Made by a program: the position numbers and the translations under genes. A DNA stretch of 45,366 nucleotides from Bacillus fungorum. Its GTDB lineage: Bacteria; Bacillota; Bacilli; Bacillales; Bacillaceae_G. Shown piece by piece: positions 15,655 through 23,845 of the stretch. Numbering within the stretch: position 1 is the first letter of the stretch; every line of letters begins with the position of its first letter. The notes under the pieces were generated by a model. The model had not been told where the DNA came from. It made no database searches and saw only the letters and a list, made by a program, of their open reading frames with translations. Location of the stretch: the NCBI RefSeq assembly GCF_002746455.1, contig NZ_NWUW01000032.1, forward strand, positions 1 to 45,366. Reading direction: 5' to 3'.

Positions 15655-15928
15655 TAATAAGGATTAATTATTTGTTAATAGTGTTATATAGTATGTACGA
15701 AAAGAGAGTGTTTAAATTGTTCCCTTTTCATAGAAATTCATAAGGAACGAATTGTGGTTCATTATAAGTCTCTAAAATTTTGTGAGTTCATTCTTAATAA
15801 TATATGCTTTCATTTATAGATGGCTAATGAATTCGAAAAATTTAAAAAACAGTTTAGGCAGGGATTTTATATTTGAGTAGATAAATGTTCATGTGAAGTA
15901 TTTTTTTACGAATATTTGAGGAGTAAAA

Positions 15929-16335
15929 ATGAGTTTAGCAAGTTATATAGGGTGCAATGTAGAAGTTCCGTTAACGGATCCAGATTCTAATGATGTAATT
16001 GTTTTTGGACCGTGTTTTTTAGATGAAAGTATGCTTGAAATTGTACAAGAGTTTCAATTTCAAACAAGTTACACGTATGAAGTTTCAACGAATTGGGGCA
16101 TTGAACTTGTTGAGTGGCAAAATACAAAGGAGAAGAAAGAAGCTAAAAAAAGCTATTAGCTTTATGCTCGATTATGGAAGGGTATTTAAATGAAGGGGAC
16201 TATTTTGAATTATTCAGTTGTTGGGTTGGTGATGAAGATAAGGAACGAGTGGGAGAATTAAAATTAAAAATAAATCATTTTCATATAGATGAAATTTGTA
16301 TTCCAGGAAGAACACTTGTCAGGATAGAAAAATAA
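15929..16335 (+). pseudogene. Hypothetical gene split in a poly-A run
   Basis: The first frame starts MSLASYIGCNVEVPLTDPDS with GAGGAG seven bases upstream, and ends KEAKKSY at 16159. The next sequence in another frame, KLLALCSIMEGYLNEGDYFE through CIPGRTLVRIEK to 16335, continues it naturally if the run of seven A at 16145-16151 had eight. The full protein would be about 135 residues: acidic, with aromatic-rich FELFSCWVGDEDKE. The family is unknown. The downstream piece has its own ATG (16174) but no good binding site. RNA polymerase slippage on the A run could in principle restore some full-length product. Confidence 0.6.
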
Positions 16336-16361
16336 ATATAGAAATTTATGTTATTAGAAAA

Positions 16362-16397
16362 AAAGCGACTTCACTTTGTATGAAGTCGCTTTTTTTG
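16362..16397 (+). terminator. Terminator of the split gene
   Basis: AAAGCGACTTCA pairs with TGAAGTCGCTTT around CTTTGTA. A T-run follows. Confidence 0.85.
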
Positions 16398-16533
16398 TTG
16401 ATATGTGAACGTCGTCCTACTAAATAGAAAGTGAAAAGCGTATTTGATGAAGAAAGAATAAATGGTGGATAAATGTATAGTGAAATGATTTAAATTATAT
16501 TTTATTAATAATATAAATATATCTCTTCTCAAA

Positions 16534-16570
16534 GGAACATAAGTTCGTGTATAATTAGAACGGATGTTCC
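16534..16570 (+). promoter_or_regulatory. Two LexA (SOS) boxes flanking a -10 element
   Basis: GGAAC-ATAA-GTTCG (16534-16547) and AGAAC-GGAT-GTTCC (16557-16570) both fit the Bacillus LexA pattern CGAAC-N4-GTTCG, with one and two changes. TATAAT lies between them at 16550-16555, so repressor on either box would block the promoter. The downstream gene is a YolD-like protein, a family repeatedly found under LexA in Bacillus. Confidence 0.7.
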
Positions 16571-16629
16571 TTTAGGAGCATATAGTATACGATTTAGAAA
16601 TAAAGTGAAACTTTAATTAGTAAGGAGTA

Positions 16630-16735
16630 TTCATTCCCCACTGGTTATTAGTCTTCACCAATGCCGCTTTTACGAGCAACCTGCCTTCTATGAATTTCGA
16701 GGTGGGAGTCATACTACACATTAATGCGGTACAAA
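16630..16735 (-). repeat. Interspersed intergenic repeat, copy 3 (near full length)
   Basis: On the minus strand it reads TACCGCATTAATGTGTAGTA, GACTCCCACCTCGAAATTC, then CGTAAAAGCGGCATTGGTG and TAATAACCAGTGGGGAATGA. It joins the left half seen in copies 1 and 4 to the right half seen in copy 2. It lies between the SOS promoter and the YolD gene. Confidence 0.65.
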
Positions 16736-16817
16736 TATGAGTGTAACAATTATTAAAGAATAATCGAGTAACAATATGTGTGGAATAGAATGGATAAATA
16801 ATCAAGGAGATAAAGAA

Positions 16818-17153
16818 ATGAATGATGTAAAGGTGCAAAAAGAAGAAAGAGAATGGGTTCCATTTACAGTAATGTCTGAACAGTTGTTAAGTATGCGAAA
16901 AGTTATTGGAGAGAAATTTAAAGTGCAAAAACCGCTCTTAACAAAAGAAGCAAAAGAGAGAATTTCTGATAAATTATTAATGTCATTGTTGACTGAGAAA
17001 GAAATATTGGTGACATATTTTGAAGATGGCTACATACTTACTAGCTACATGACAGTGGTGCATATAAATCCGCTAAAACATATTATAATGTGCACTGACG
17101 CATTTTATAAAACTTACGTATTTAATACTACGGATATTATTGAAATAACGTAA
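16818..17153 (+). CDS. YolD-like protein
   Basis: ATG 16818 follows AAGGAGATAAAG and gives a 111-residue protein. Residues 15-105 have the YolD-like pattern: EWVPFTVMSEQLLSMRKVIG near the start, then EKEILVTYFEDGYI, and a beta-rich end with VVHINPLKHIIMC and VFNTTDIIEI. YolD-like proteins often accompany Y-family DNA polymerases in SOS operons and may assist them. No polymerase gene is adjacent here. Two LexA boxes lie about 250 bases upstream with a repeat element between, so SOS control is likely but needs the promoter to read through the repeat. Confidence 0.75.
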   Translation: MNDVKVQKEEREWVPFTVMSEQLLSMRKVIGEKFKVQKPLLTKEAKERISDKLLMSLLTEKEILVTYFEDGYILTSYMTVVHINPLKHIIMCTDAFYKTYVFNTTDIIEIT

Positions 17154-17190
17154 AGTAAGCTAAAATTTAACTTTTAGCTTACTTTACGTT
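17147..17190 (+). terminator. Terminator overlapping the yolD-like stop codon
   Basis: AACGTAAAGTAAGCTAAAA pairs perfectly with TTTTAGCTTACTTTACGTT. The TAA stop codon is inside the left arm. Confidence 0.7.
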
Positions 17191-17221
17191 ATGTTAGATG
17201 TGGAACAGAAAACATGAAACG

Positions 17222-17250
17222 AAAAAGCAGCTAGCTTCATACTAGCTGCT
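17222..17250 (-). terminator. Terminator of the gerPF-like gene
   Basis: AGCAGCTAG pairs with CTAGCTGCT. On the minus strand TTTTTCG follows. Confidence 0.7.
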
Positions 17251-17370
17251 GAGCCCCAGGGAAAGGGAGAAAAAGATAGGGTACTCCAAAAATCAACACT
17301 AGCTGTGTAACAGCCTGATTATAGTATAGACAAATTTAAAATTCTTAAACAGAACGATGAAAAAATAGGA

Positions 17371-17586
17371 TTAGGCTGTACCAACTTGATTTTGATCTGC
17401 AAGGTCAGAATCAAACGTATTAGTCGCACTAACACCGTTAAAAGTATTAACAACAAAACCAACGTTTGAAGCACCAGATCCATTATAAGCCTTCGTATTT
17501 TCTTTCGGAGAAACGTTGTAGAAATCACCTAAGTTAAATGAACCGTTACTATTTTGTACAACTAAATTCCCTACAACTGAGGGCAT
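17371..17586 (-). CDS. gerPF: Spore germination protein GerPF (paralogue)
   Basis: The 71-residue protein starts MPSVVGNLVVQNSNGSFNLG and contains NTKAYNGSGASNVG and TFNGVSATNTFDSD, the characteristic pattern of GerPA/GerPF proteins. These small inner-coat or permeability proteins help germinants cross the spore coat. The gene normally sits last in the six-gene gerP operon, but here it stands alone. A GTG nine bases upstream could also start the frame, but GCGGGTG fits the ATG better. It is likely expressed late in sporulation, as is usual for the family; no promoter motif was assigned. Confidence 0.85.
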   Translation of the reverse strand: MPSVVGNLVVQNSNGSFNLGDFYNVSPKENTKAYNGSGASNVGFVVNTFNGVSATNTFDSDLADQNQVGTA

Positions 17587-17793
17587 AGTTTTCACCCGCT
17601 TTACAATAATTTGTTAACACCAATATATGGTGTTATAGTCCAAATGGTTCATGTAACAAAAATTGTGGAATAGTAAAACGTTTGAAGTGTAGCTGAATCC
17701 CATAATAAAAGTGTGTTAAACTGAATGTAAGGTTTAGTAATTAAAAAACAATTGTATAATTATTATATATGAAAACAAGGGAGGCAAAATGTA

Positions 17794-18129
17794 ATGAATA
17801 AGATTATAAAAAAAGTAGATTTAACAGATGCAAAATCAAGTAATCTTGTTGCACTTATTTATAGCAATGAAGTTATATTGGTTGAAGAAGCATTTTGTCC
17901 AAATGAAATAAAATTAAAGTTTAATGAAATTGCAATTTTATCATCTATTAAAACAGCTCATATAACGAAAGTATCCATCAGAAAAGAACTTGAAGCAATT
18001 TTTCATGACACTGGGGTTTTATTGGTGAAGCATAGTATTGAGTATGGAAATAGTCAATCTATCACCATGCATTTTGAACAATTTAAAAAGTTGCAACATG
18101 AGATTGAGAATTTAAATAAAAGTATGTAA
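17794..18129 (+). CDS. Hypothetical protein, 111 residues
   Basis: The product starts MNKIIKKVDLTDAKSSNLVA and looks like a small alpha/beta domain ending in a helix (FEQFKKLQHEIENLNK). No catalytic or metal motif and no membrane segment is visible. GGGAGG lies eleven bases before the ATG, with TATAAT-like sequence 50 bases upstream. The following gene (41 bases on) is also small and may share the transcript. Confidence 0.6.
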   Translation: MNKIIKKVDLTDAKSSNLVALIYSNEVILVEEAFCPNEIKLKFNEIAILSSIKTAHITKVSIRKELEAIFHDTGVLLVKHSIEYGNSQSITMHFEQFKKLQHEIENLNKSM

Positions 18130-18170
18130 TAACGCTAGATGAAGATTTTTTCATAGAGGTGAACTGTTCT

Positions 18171-18371
18171 ATGTTGAAAAAATGGTTCGAAAAAATTTTT
18201 GATGAATCTCACTGTAAACATAAATTTAGATTTATAAAGACACAGGATAATGAAGATTTTAAAAGAGGTGAGCTAGGTGTAGTTTATATGTATCGATGTG
18301 AGAAGTGTGGGAAAGAGAAGCTGAAATTTAAAAGCAATAACGAAATAAATAATGATTTTTTGGATATATAA
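18171..18371 (+). CDS. Small zinc-ribbon-like protein
   Basis: ATG 18171 follows GAGGTG and gives a 66-residue product, MLKKWFEKIFDESHCKHKFR. It has Cys-x-His near residue 15 and a CEKCGK pair near residues 43-48, a layout suggesting one bound zinc. The family is unidentified. A terminator follows immediately. It is probably co-transcribed with the preceding hypothetical gene. Confidence 0.55.
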   Translation: MLKKWFEKIFDESHCKHKFRFIKTQDNEDFKRGELGVVYMYRCEKCGKEKLKFKSNNEINNDFLDI

Positions 18372-18373
18372 GT

Positions 18374-18403
18374 AAGAGTAACTGTTATGGTTACTCTTTT
18401 TGT
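18374..18403 (+). terminator. Terminator
   Basis: AAGAGTAAC pairs perfectly with GTTACTCTT. TTTGTTT follows. Confidence 0.8.
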
Positions 18404-18503
18404 TTACATAAAAACTCCTTCTAAAGTATGAGATGAGTTGATACTTTAGTAAATGGATGAATGAAAAGGAAGAGTGTAAAATGTTGTAAAGGAGGAGAGA
18501 TAT

Positions 18504-19211
18504 TTGAAGCGAAACAACATTGGGAAAATAGTATTTATTACAGGAGTGACGCAAGGGTTAGGACGTGCAATGGTTGATCGATTTCATGAATTGGGATGGA
18601 GTATATTTGGCTGTGGACGTTCAAAAGATAAAATTGAAGAATTAAAAAAATATTATGGTAATACACATGATTTTCAAATCATTGATGTTTCAGATTCTCA
18701 GCAAGTAAGTAATTGGGCAAATGATATACTTAATAGACATAGAGCACCGGATTTGTTAATAAATAATGCATCGATTGTTAATAAAAATGCGCCACTGTGG
18801 AAAGTAACCGTTCAAGAATTCGAAAATGTAATGAATATAAACGTAAATGGTGTAGTAAATGTAATAAGAGCATTTATCCCAGCGATGGTAGCTAGGAAAG
18901 AAGGAATGATTATTAATATGAGTTCTAGTTGGGGGAGAGAGGGGGAAGCTGAGCTTGCGCCATATTGTGCCTCAAAGTTTGCAATTGAAGGTATCACGAA
19001 ATCTATGGCACTGGAATTGCCCTATGGTATGGCAGTTGTTGCTTTAGATCCGGGCGGAAGTATTAGCACCCCAATGCTGTATTCATGTGCACCACAGTAC
19101 GTAAATGAATCACCCACACCTGAAATGTGGTCACATCATGCGATTCAATATATATTGAATATAACAATAGATAAAAATGAAGATTCATTGACATGCCCAG
19201 AATGTATGTAA
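18504..19211 (+). CDS. Short-chain dehydrogenase/reductase
   Basis: TTG 18504, nine bases after AAGGAGG, gives a 235-residue SDR enzyme. The cofactor motif TGVTQGLG is at residues 14-21. NNAS lies near residue 92. The catalytic serine lies in NMSSSWG and the YxxxK pair in YCASK near residue 157. GCGRSKDK after the second strand suggests NADPH preference. The substrate cannot be told. The gene is flanked by terminators and stands alone. The C-terminus ends in CPECM, slightly unusual for the family. Confidence 0.85.
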   Translation: MKRNNIGKIVFITGVTQGLGRAMVDRFHELGWSIFGCGRSKDKIEELKKYYGNTHDFQIIDVSDSQQVSNWANDILNRHRAPDLLINNASIVNKNAPLWKVTVQEFENVMNINVNGVVNVIRAFIPAMVARKEGMIINMSSSWGREGEAELAPYCASKFAIEGITKSMALELPYGMAVVALDPGGSISTPMLYSCAPQYVNESPTPEMWSHHAIQYILNITIDKNEDSLTCPECM

Positions 19212-19275
19212 ATATATATTGAATTGTATAAGTATCTTTTTAATTAGCATATTTTCAGTGATACACACTTTGTTT

Positions 19276-19301
19276 AAAAAGTACCTTTTAGGTGCTTTTT
19301 T
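19276..19301 (+). terminator. Terminator of the SDR gene
   Basis: AAAAAGTACCT pairs with AGGTGCTTTTT with one G-T pair. Confidence 0.75.
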
Positions 19302-19416
19302 GTATGATTAACACATTATAGAATGCACAAAATTACATATGGAAAATAAATATGGGATTAAGGATGACATTTGTTTATTGCAAATGCATTTGAAAAATTC
19401 TAAATAGGTGATGAGA

Positions 19417-20073
19417 ATGGACCGAAGCGGTTTAAAAGTGACAGGGGCATGGTTTCAAGTAGGAGGCAATCTTACAGCGGCTATTGGGACGACAAGAGGA
19501 TTTATTGGAGAAGAGAAAGTGGAATCGAAGATTGTAATTGTAGGAAGCTCATTACAAGCCCTCGGGTATATATTACAAATTATAGCGAGTAATGATACCG
19601 AAGATGAAGGCGAAAGAGAAAATCAAAATATGTGTTTGGAGAATAAAAGTGAAATGCTCGATAAAATGGGCATTGAGTTATTAGCATTAGGGAATATATC
19701 AAATGTAATAGGAACATATTTTAATATAAATGAACAATTGAAAGAGAATGATTATCTCATAATTGTCGGGAACAGTTTACAATCGATTGGAGCTTTTTTA
19801 GGAGTAGAAGCAGCTTTGCTTCAGATGAAAGCAATACAAAGAATTATTATACTAGGTAATTCTCTGCAAAGTCTAGGCGCTGGACTTCAAGCATATCAAG
19901 GTATTGTTAATGTACCGAAAAATGGAATAGAAAAGGAAGATAGTTTAGGTGATAAGAAAAATGAGAGAATAATAGCACTCATTGGTGTTTGGATACAAGC
20001 GATAGGAACTGCTATTTCTGCGATTGGATTAACTATAATAGAGAAAGAAGAAAGATTAGAAAAAATAATATGA
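19417..20073 (+). CDS. DUF6944-type repetitive protein
   Basis: About 218 residues made of six related units of 20-30 residues: GAWFQVGGNLTAAIG, GSSLQALGYILQIIA, GIELLALGNISNVIG, GNSLQSIGAFLGVEA, GNSLQSLGAGLQAYQ and GVWIQAIGTAISAIG. Each is a hydrophobic helix-like unit with the core G-x-x-(L/I)-Q-x-(I/L)-G. I associate this pattern with the DUF6944 repetitive family of Bacillaceae, whose function is unknown. A charged insert (NDTEDEGERENQ) separates units two and three. AGGTGATGA precedes the ATG; a GTG and ATG 6-9 bases earlier are alternatives. Membrane association is plausible. Confidence 0.65.
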   Translation: MDRSGLKVTGAWFQVGGNLTAAIGTTRGFIGEEKVESKIVIVGSSLQALGYILQIIASNDTEDEGERENQNMCLENKSEMLDKMGIELLALGNISNVIGTYFNINEQLKENDYLIIVGNSLQSIGAFLGVEAALLQMKAIQRIIILGNSLQSLGAGLQAYQGIVNVPKNGIEKEDSLGDKKNERIIALIGVWIQAIGTAISAIGLTIIEKEERLEKII

Positions 20074-20236
20074 AATTGTTCATGTAAAGGAGGTATGTAA
20101 AATTTAAATTTTACTACATAAGTAGAAAAGTTGGAGTGGCAGGTTTTTTGGCATTGGGATAGAATATATAACAGTAGAAAAGTTATTAATGGTTAATAAA
20201 AATATAGGAAATGCAAAAAAATGGTTTAAATAGCGT

Positions 20237-20491
20237 ATGAAGAGAGATAAAAAATACAAAACAAGGAGTTTTCAAGAGATGATGTATTTACTGGCAATTC
20301 TTCTTCCGCCTGTAGCCGTATTATTTTGCGGAAAGCCATTTCAAGCAATAATTAACTTCATATTAACATTAATATTTTGGGTTCCAGGAGTTATACATGC
20401 GATATTAGTTGTACATGATAAAAAAGCAGATCGGCGTTTAAAAAAACAAATTCGAGCATATGATGAAATTAATAAGAGGAATAGAAGATAG
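20237..20491 (+). CDS. YqaE/Pmp3 family membrane protein
   Basis: The 84-residue protein has two membrane segments (MMYLLAILLPPVAVLFCGKP and INFILTLIFWVPGVIHAILVV) with the LPPVAVLF and PGxIHA signatures of the Pmp3/YqaE family. Members are small membrane proteins linked to membrane potential and stress. The N-terminus is basic, and the tail is a charged helix (KKADRRLKKQIRAYDEIN) longer than in minimal Pmp3 proteins. No strong ribosome binding site precedes the ATG. A terminator shared with the convergent KTSC gene follows. Confidence 0.75.
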   Translation: MKRDKKYKTRSFQEMMYLLAILLPPVAVLFCGKPFQAIINFILTLIFWVPGVIHAILVVHDKKADRRLKKQIRAYDEINKRNRR

Positions 20492-20511
20492 TTGAATCGT
20501 GAAATTATTTT

Positions 20512-20547
20512 AAAAAGAAAGGCGGACTACCTCCTTTCTTTTTTTAT
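20512..20547. terminator. Bidirectional terminator
   Basis: AAAGAAAGGCGG pairs with CCTCCTTTCTTT approximately. It lies between convergent genes, with A- and T-runs on either side. Confidence 0.75.
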
Positions 20548-20558
20548 TTTGTTTAAGT

Positions 20559-20768
20559 TTAAATTTTAGTGTAGCGGTAAGAATTTTTAATATAAGTATT
20601 GTGATAATTAGTTTTAGAGTGAGCGTTCAATAAACCGGTGTAAATGTTTTCAGGTACGTTAAAGAAATCATACATTCCATGCTTTAATTGAATGCGTAAA
20701 ATCATAGAAAAAGGATTATAGCCAACAGCAACTATATTTTTTGAAATGACGGGAGATAGTTTCATCAT
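20559..20768 (-). CDS. KTSC-domain protein
   Basis: The start is ATG 20768 or the adjacent ATG three bases on, with AGGAG seven bases upstream. The 69-residue product has the pattern of KTSC domains: NIVAVGYNPFSMILRIQLKH, then YDFFNVPENIYTGLLNAHSK, where the usual order is surface beta strands followed by Y-x-V-P and a helix. The domain is named for a KTSC lysyl-tRNA-synthetase-like region and its role here is unknown. The final segment (YHNTYIKNSYRYTKI) resembles the usual FNxxIKxxYxY ending. Confidence 0.75.
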   Translation of the reverse strand: MMKLSPVISKNIVAVGYNPFSMILRIQLKHGMYDFFNVPENIYTGLLNAHSKTNYHNTYIKNSYRYTKI

Positions 20769-20968
20769 TACGCAACTCCTCACTTTGCATTTTTAATAAT
20801 TTCTTGTAGATGTTGAGGTTGTGGTGTTGAAATTCTTATAATTAAAGAGGTATTATACTTATATGTAATATATTAAATGTTCGTTATACGTAATTATAAG
20901 GAAGTTCACACGAAGTACATATCGTTGTGCTATTTTTATTTCACCTTTGATTTATAAATAAGAAAATA

Positions 20969-20996
20969 TTGACCATTTGAAAAAAAGGTATATTAT
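20969..20996 (+). promoter_or_regulatory. Probable sigma-A promoter of the PBP gene
   Basis: TTGACC (20969-20974), a 16-base spacer and TATTAT (20991-20996). The start codon is 239 bases further on, so the mRNA leader would be long. Confidence 0.5.
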
Positions 20997-21139
20997 TTAT
21001 ACGAGGTATTAAAAATTCACTTTTTACATTCTATGCTTAAAGGGGCAGCATTATTAGGAAAAATAGAAGTGAAAATAGTTTGTATAAGAAGTATTTTAAA
21101 ATTTATAATCTGTGAATTAGGAAAATATTGAATGCTCCA

Positions 21140-21182
21140 GGTCAATATACTTTCTTAATTAAATTCATTTTAGAAAGTGACC
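21140..21182 (+). promoter_or_regulatory. Leader hairpin before the PBP gene
   Basis: GGTCA plus CTTTCT pair with AGAAAG plus TGACC, and TCAATATTTTTAAG follows. It looks like a terminator or attenuator in the leader, 52 bases before the start codon. Confidence 0.45.
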
Positions 21183-21234
21183 TCAATATTTTTAAGTAAA
21201 TCAACGGGAGAATTGAAAGGCAGGAGAAAGTAAC

Positions 21235-23745
21235 ATGTCAGAAAATTATCGTTCTCGAGAGGAGCGACGACAAGTTAAAAAGAAAAAACAGCCAGCTTCT
21301 AAAACACAAAAACCAAAAGGTAAAACATCATTCTTTCGCAAGTTTTTAATTACTTGTTTATTACTTGGTATTGTAGGCTTAGTGGCAGGGGTTGCTACCT
21401 TTTTCGTAATGATTAAGGATGCACCAAAACTTGAGAAAGCAAAACTTGTTAATCCGTTATCCTCAAAAATTTATGATAAAAATGGCGATTTGGTATATGA
21501 ATACGGGAAAGAAAAACGGACGAATGTTACGTATGATCAAATTCCTAAATTAGTAGAAAATGCATTTTTAGCAACAGAAGATGCACGTTTTTATGAGCAT
21601 AGCGGAGTAGACTTTAAAGGTACTGCCCGTGCTGTTTTGGTAAGTCTTAAAGGAGATTACGGTTCACAAGGTGGAAGTACAATAACGCAGCAGGTTATTA
21701 AAAACTACTTCTTATCGATGGAAAAAACATCAAAACGTAAGGTTCAGGAAATATATTTAGCGTATAAGCTAGAACAACAGTATTCAAAACATGAAATTTT
21801 AGAAATGTATTTAAATAAAATTAACTTAGGAAACCGTTCATATGGTATCGCAACAGCAGCACAAAACTATTATGGTAAAGAATTGAAAGATTTAACATTA
21901 CCAGAAGTTGCGATGCTTGCAGGTTTACCGAAAGCACCGAATAACTATGATCCATCGAAACCAGAAAATGTTCAAAGGGCAACAGAAAGAAGAAATGTTG
22001 TACTAGGGTTAATGAATCGACATGGTTATATTACAAAGGCAGAAATGGAAGAAGCATCGAAAGTACCAGTGGATAAAGATATTAAGAGTGCAGCTGAGCT
22101 CCAGGCAATGCCATATCCTGCATTTATGGATGCGGTTGTGAAAGAAGTAGAAAAAGAATTGCCAGATGCTAATATTGGATCTGACGGTTTAGAAATTTAT
22201 ACAACATTGGATCCAAATGCACAGAAATTAGCTGATAATATTTTGAATACAAATATTATTAATTATCCAAATGATAAATTCCAAGGTGCTTTCACATTTA
22301 TGGATACGAAAACAGGTGAGGTTCGTGCTATAGGTAGTGGGCGCGGTGAAAATAAAGCAGTATTTAAAGGGCATAATATGGCAATTGAATTAGATCGTGC
22401 AGCTGGTTCAACTATGAAGCCAATCTTTGATTACGGTCCTGCAATTGAATACCTAAAATGGGCTACGTATCATCAAATTGATGATTCTCCATTTAAATAT
22501 TCAACTGGACAAGAACTTCGAAATGCGGATAGAAGTCATTTAGGCCCAATTACTATGCGTGAAGCGTTAAAAATGTCACGTAACGTTCCAGCAGTTAAAA
22601 CTGCAAAAGAAGTAGGCCTTAATAAATCGAAGGAATTCTCTGAGAAATTAGGTATTACATTTAATAAAGCGCCGGCAGAATCTACAGCTATTGGTACAAA
22701 CGAAGTATCACCAACTGAAATGGCGGGTGCTTATGCGACATTTGGTAATGGTGGTAAATATACGAAACCGCATTTTGTTAAGAAAGTAGTTTATCCAGAC
22801 GGCAAGTCACAAAGTTTTGGGCAAAAACCAAAACAAGTTATAGCTGACTCTACAGCATATATGATTACTGATATGCTTCGCTCAGTAGTGACATCAGGTA
22901 CTGGTACAGCGGCAAATATTAGTTCTTTAGATGTAGCTGGTAAAACGGGTACAACAAACTATGATTCAAAACAATTGGCGAAATTTAACATTCCAGAAAG
23001 TGCAACTCGTGATAGTTGGTTTGCAGGTTATACACCACAATATACGATGGCGGTATGGACTGGATATATGAAAGATGGTAAAGACGAGTATATTAGTAGT
23101 AAAAATACGAAAATTGCACAGTTGATCTTTAAAGGAATGATGAGTGAGTTGGCTACTGACAAATCACGCTTTAAAATGCCAAGTAGTGTTATTCAAGAAG
23201 GTAGCGAGCTACGTATAAAAGGTGAAAAACGTGATTCTTCTCCAAACACGAGCGTACCGGACACAACGGAACAACCAAAACAAGATCAGCAGCAAAAAAC
23301 TGAAGAAGAGAAAAAGCAAGAAGAATTAAAGAAACAAGAAGAACTGAAAAAACAAGAAGAACAAAAGCAACAAGAGGAACTTAAGAAACAAGAAGAACAA
23401 AAGAAACTAGAAGAGCAAAAGCAACAAGAAGAACAAAAGAAACAAAATGAACAAAATAATGGTAATGGCCAAGGAGCCACGCCTCCAGCGAATAATGGAG
23501 GAGGCCAAGGAAATACGACACCTCCAGCGAATAATGGAGGAGGTCAAGGAAATACGACACCTCCAGCGAATAACGGAGGAGGCCAAGGAAACACCACACC
23601 TCCAGCGAATAACGGAGGAGGCCAAGGAAATACGACACCTCCAGCGAATAATGGAGGAGGTCAAGGTAATACAACTCCACCAGCGACAACACAACCAGAT
23701 ACTGGTGGTAATGCAGGGGAGGCCCCTGCTAATAATGGGCAATAA
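21235..23745 (+). CDS. Class A penicillin-binding protein 1A
   Basis: An 836-residue bifunctional cell-wall synthase. It has a basic cytoplasmic N-terminus and one membrane segment (about residues 36-60). The glycosyltransferase 51 domain follows with EDARFYEHSGVDFKG, GGSTITQQVIKNYFL and RKVQEIYLAYKLE motifs. The transpeptidase domain has S392-T-M-K, SRN at 448 and KTG at 570. After residue 670 comes a charged K/Q/E tract and then five to six ANNGGGQGNTTPP units, an outside tail likely lying in the wall. AAGGCAGGAG precedes the ATG. A long leader with a hairpin suggests extra control. Its own terminator follows. Confidence 0.9.
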   Translation: MSENYRSREERRQVKKKKQPASKTQKPKGKTSFFRKFLITCLLLGIVGLVAGVATFFVMIKDAPKLEKAKLVNPLSSKIYDKNGDLVYEYGKEKRTNVTYDQIPKLVENAFLATEDARFYEHSGVDFKGTARAVLVSLKGDYGSQGGSTITQQVIKNYFLSMEKTSKRKVQEIYLAYKLEQQYSKHEILEMYLNKINLGNRSYGIATAAQNYYGKELKDLTLPEVAMLAGLPKAPNNYDPSKPENVQRATERRNVVLGLMNRHGYITKAEMEEASKVPVDKDIKSAAELQAMPYPAFMDAVVKEVEKELPDANIGSDGLEIYTTLDPNAQKLADNILNTNIINYPNDKFQGAFTFMDTKTGEVRAIGSGRGENKAVFKGHNMAIELDRAAGSTMKPIFDYGPAIEYLKWATYHQIDDSPFKYSTGQELRNADRSHLGPITMREALKMSRNVPAVKTAKEVGLNKSKEFSEKLGITFNKAPAESTAIGTNEVSPTEMAGAYATFGNGGKYTKPHFVKKVVYPDGKSQSFGQKPKQVIADSTAYMITDMLRSVVTSGTGTAANISSLDVAGKTGTTNYDSKQLAKFNIPESATRDSWFAGYTPQYTMAVWTGYMKDGKDEYISSKNTKIAQLIFKGMMSELATDKSRFKMPSSVIQEGSELRIKGEKRDSSPNTSVPDTTEQPKQDQQQKTEEEKKQEELKKQEELKKQEEQKQQEELKKQEEQKKLEEQKQQEEQKKQNEQNNGNGQGATPPANNGGGQGNTTPPANNGGGQGNTTPPANNGGGQGNTTPPANNGGGQGNTTPPANNGGGQGNTTPPATTQPDTGGNAGEAPANNGQ
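23479..23690 (+). repeat. 39-base tandem repeats in the PBP tail
   Basis: Five to six in-frame 39-base units (CCTCCAGCGAATAATGGAGG, then AGG(C/T)CAAGGAAATACGACA) are nearly identical. CCTCCA and TGGAGG within each unit are inverted repeats. Copy number is expected to vary between strains. Confidence 0.9.
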
Positions 23746-23765
23746 GAAAATTTCATAAAAATATT

Positions 23766-23812
23766 AAAAAGCACTTAAGGTTTGTAAAAATTACAATCTT
23801 AAGTGCTTTTTT
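23766..23812 (+). terminator. Terminator of the PBP gene
   Basis: AAAAAGCACTTAAG pairs perfectly with CTTAAGTGCTTTTT. Confidence 0.85.
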
Positions 23813-23845
23813 CGTTGAGATGCAGTAGCTATGAGAAGATGTAAT

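Noticed and set aside
16617..16838. 73-codon minus-strand frame before the yolD-like gene
   Set aside because: It lies across the interspersed repeat and has no start signal.
5081..20500. A new defence island among the small unknown genes
   Set aside because: No nuclease, helicase, ATPase, reverse transcriptase or toxin motif occurs in these proteins. The small genes are scattered singly with their own terminators.
23381..23758. Long overlapping frames on both strands in the PBP tail
   Set aside because: They are products of the 39-base tandem repeat, which stays open in several frames.
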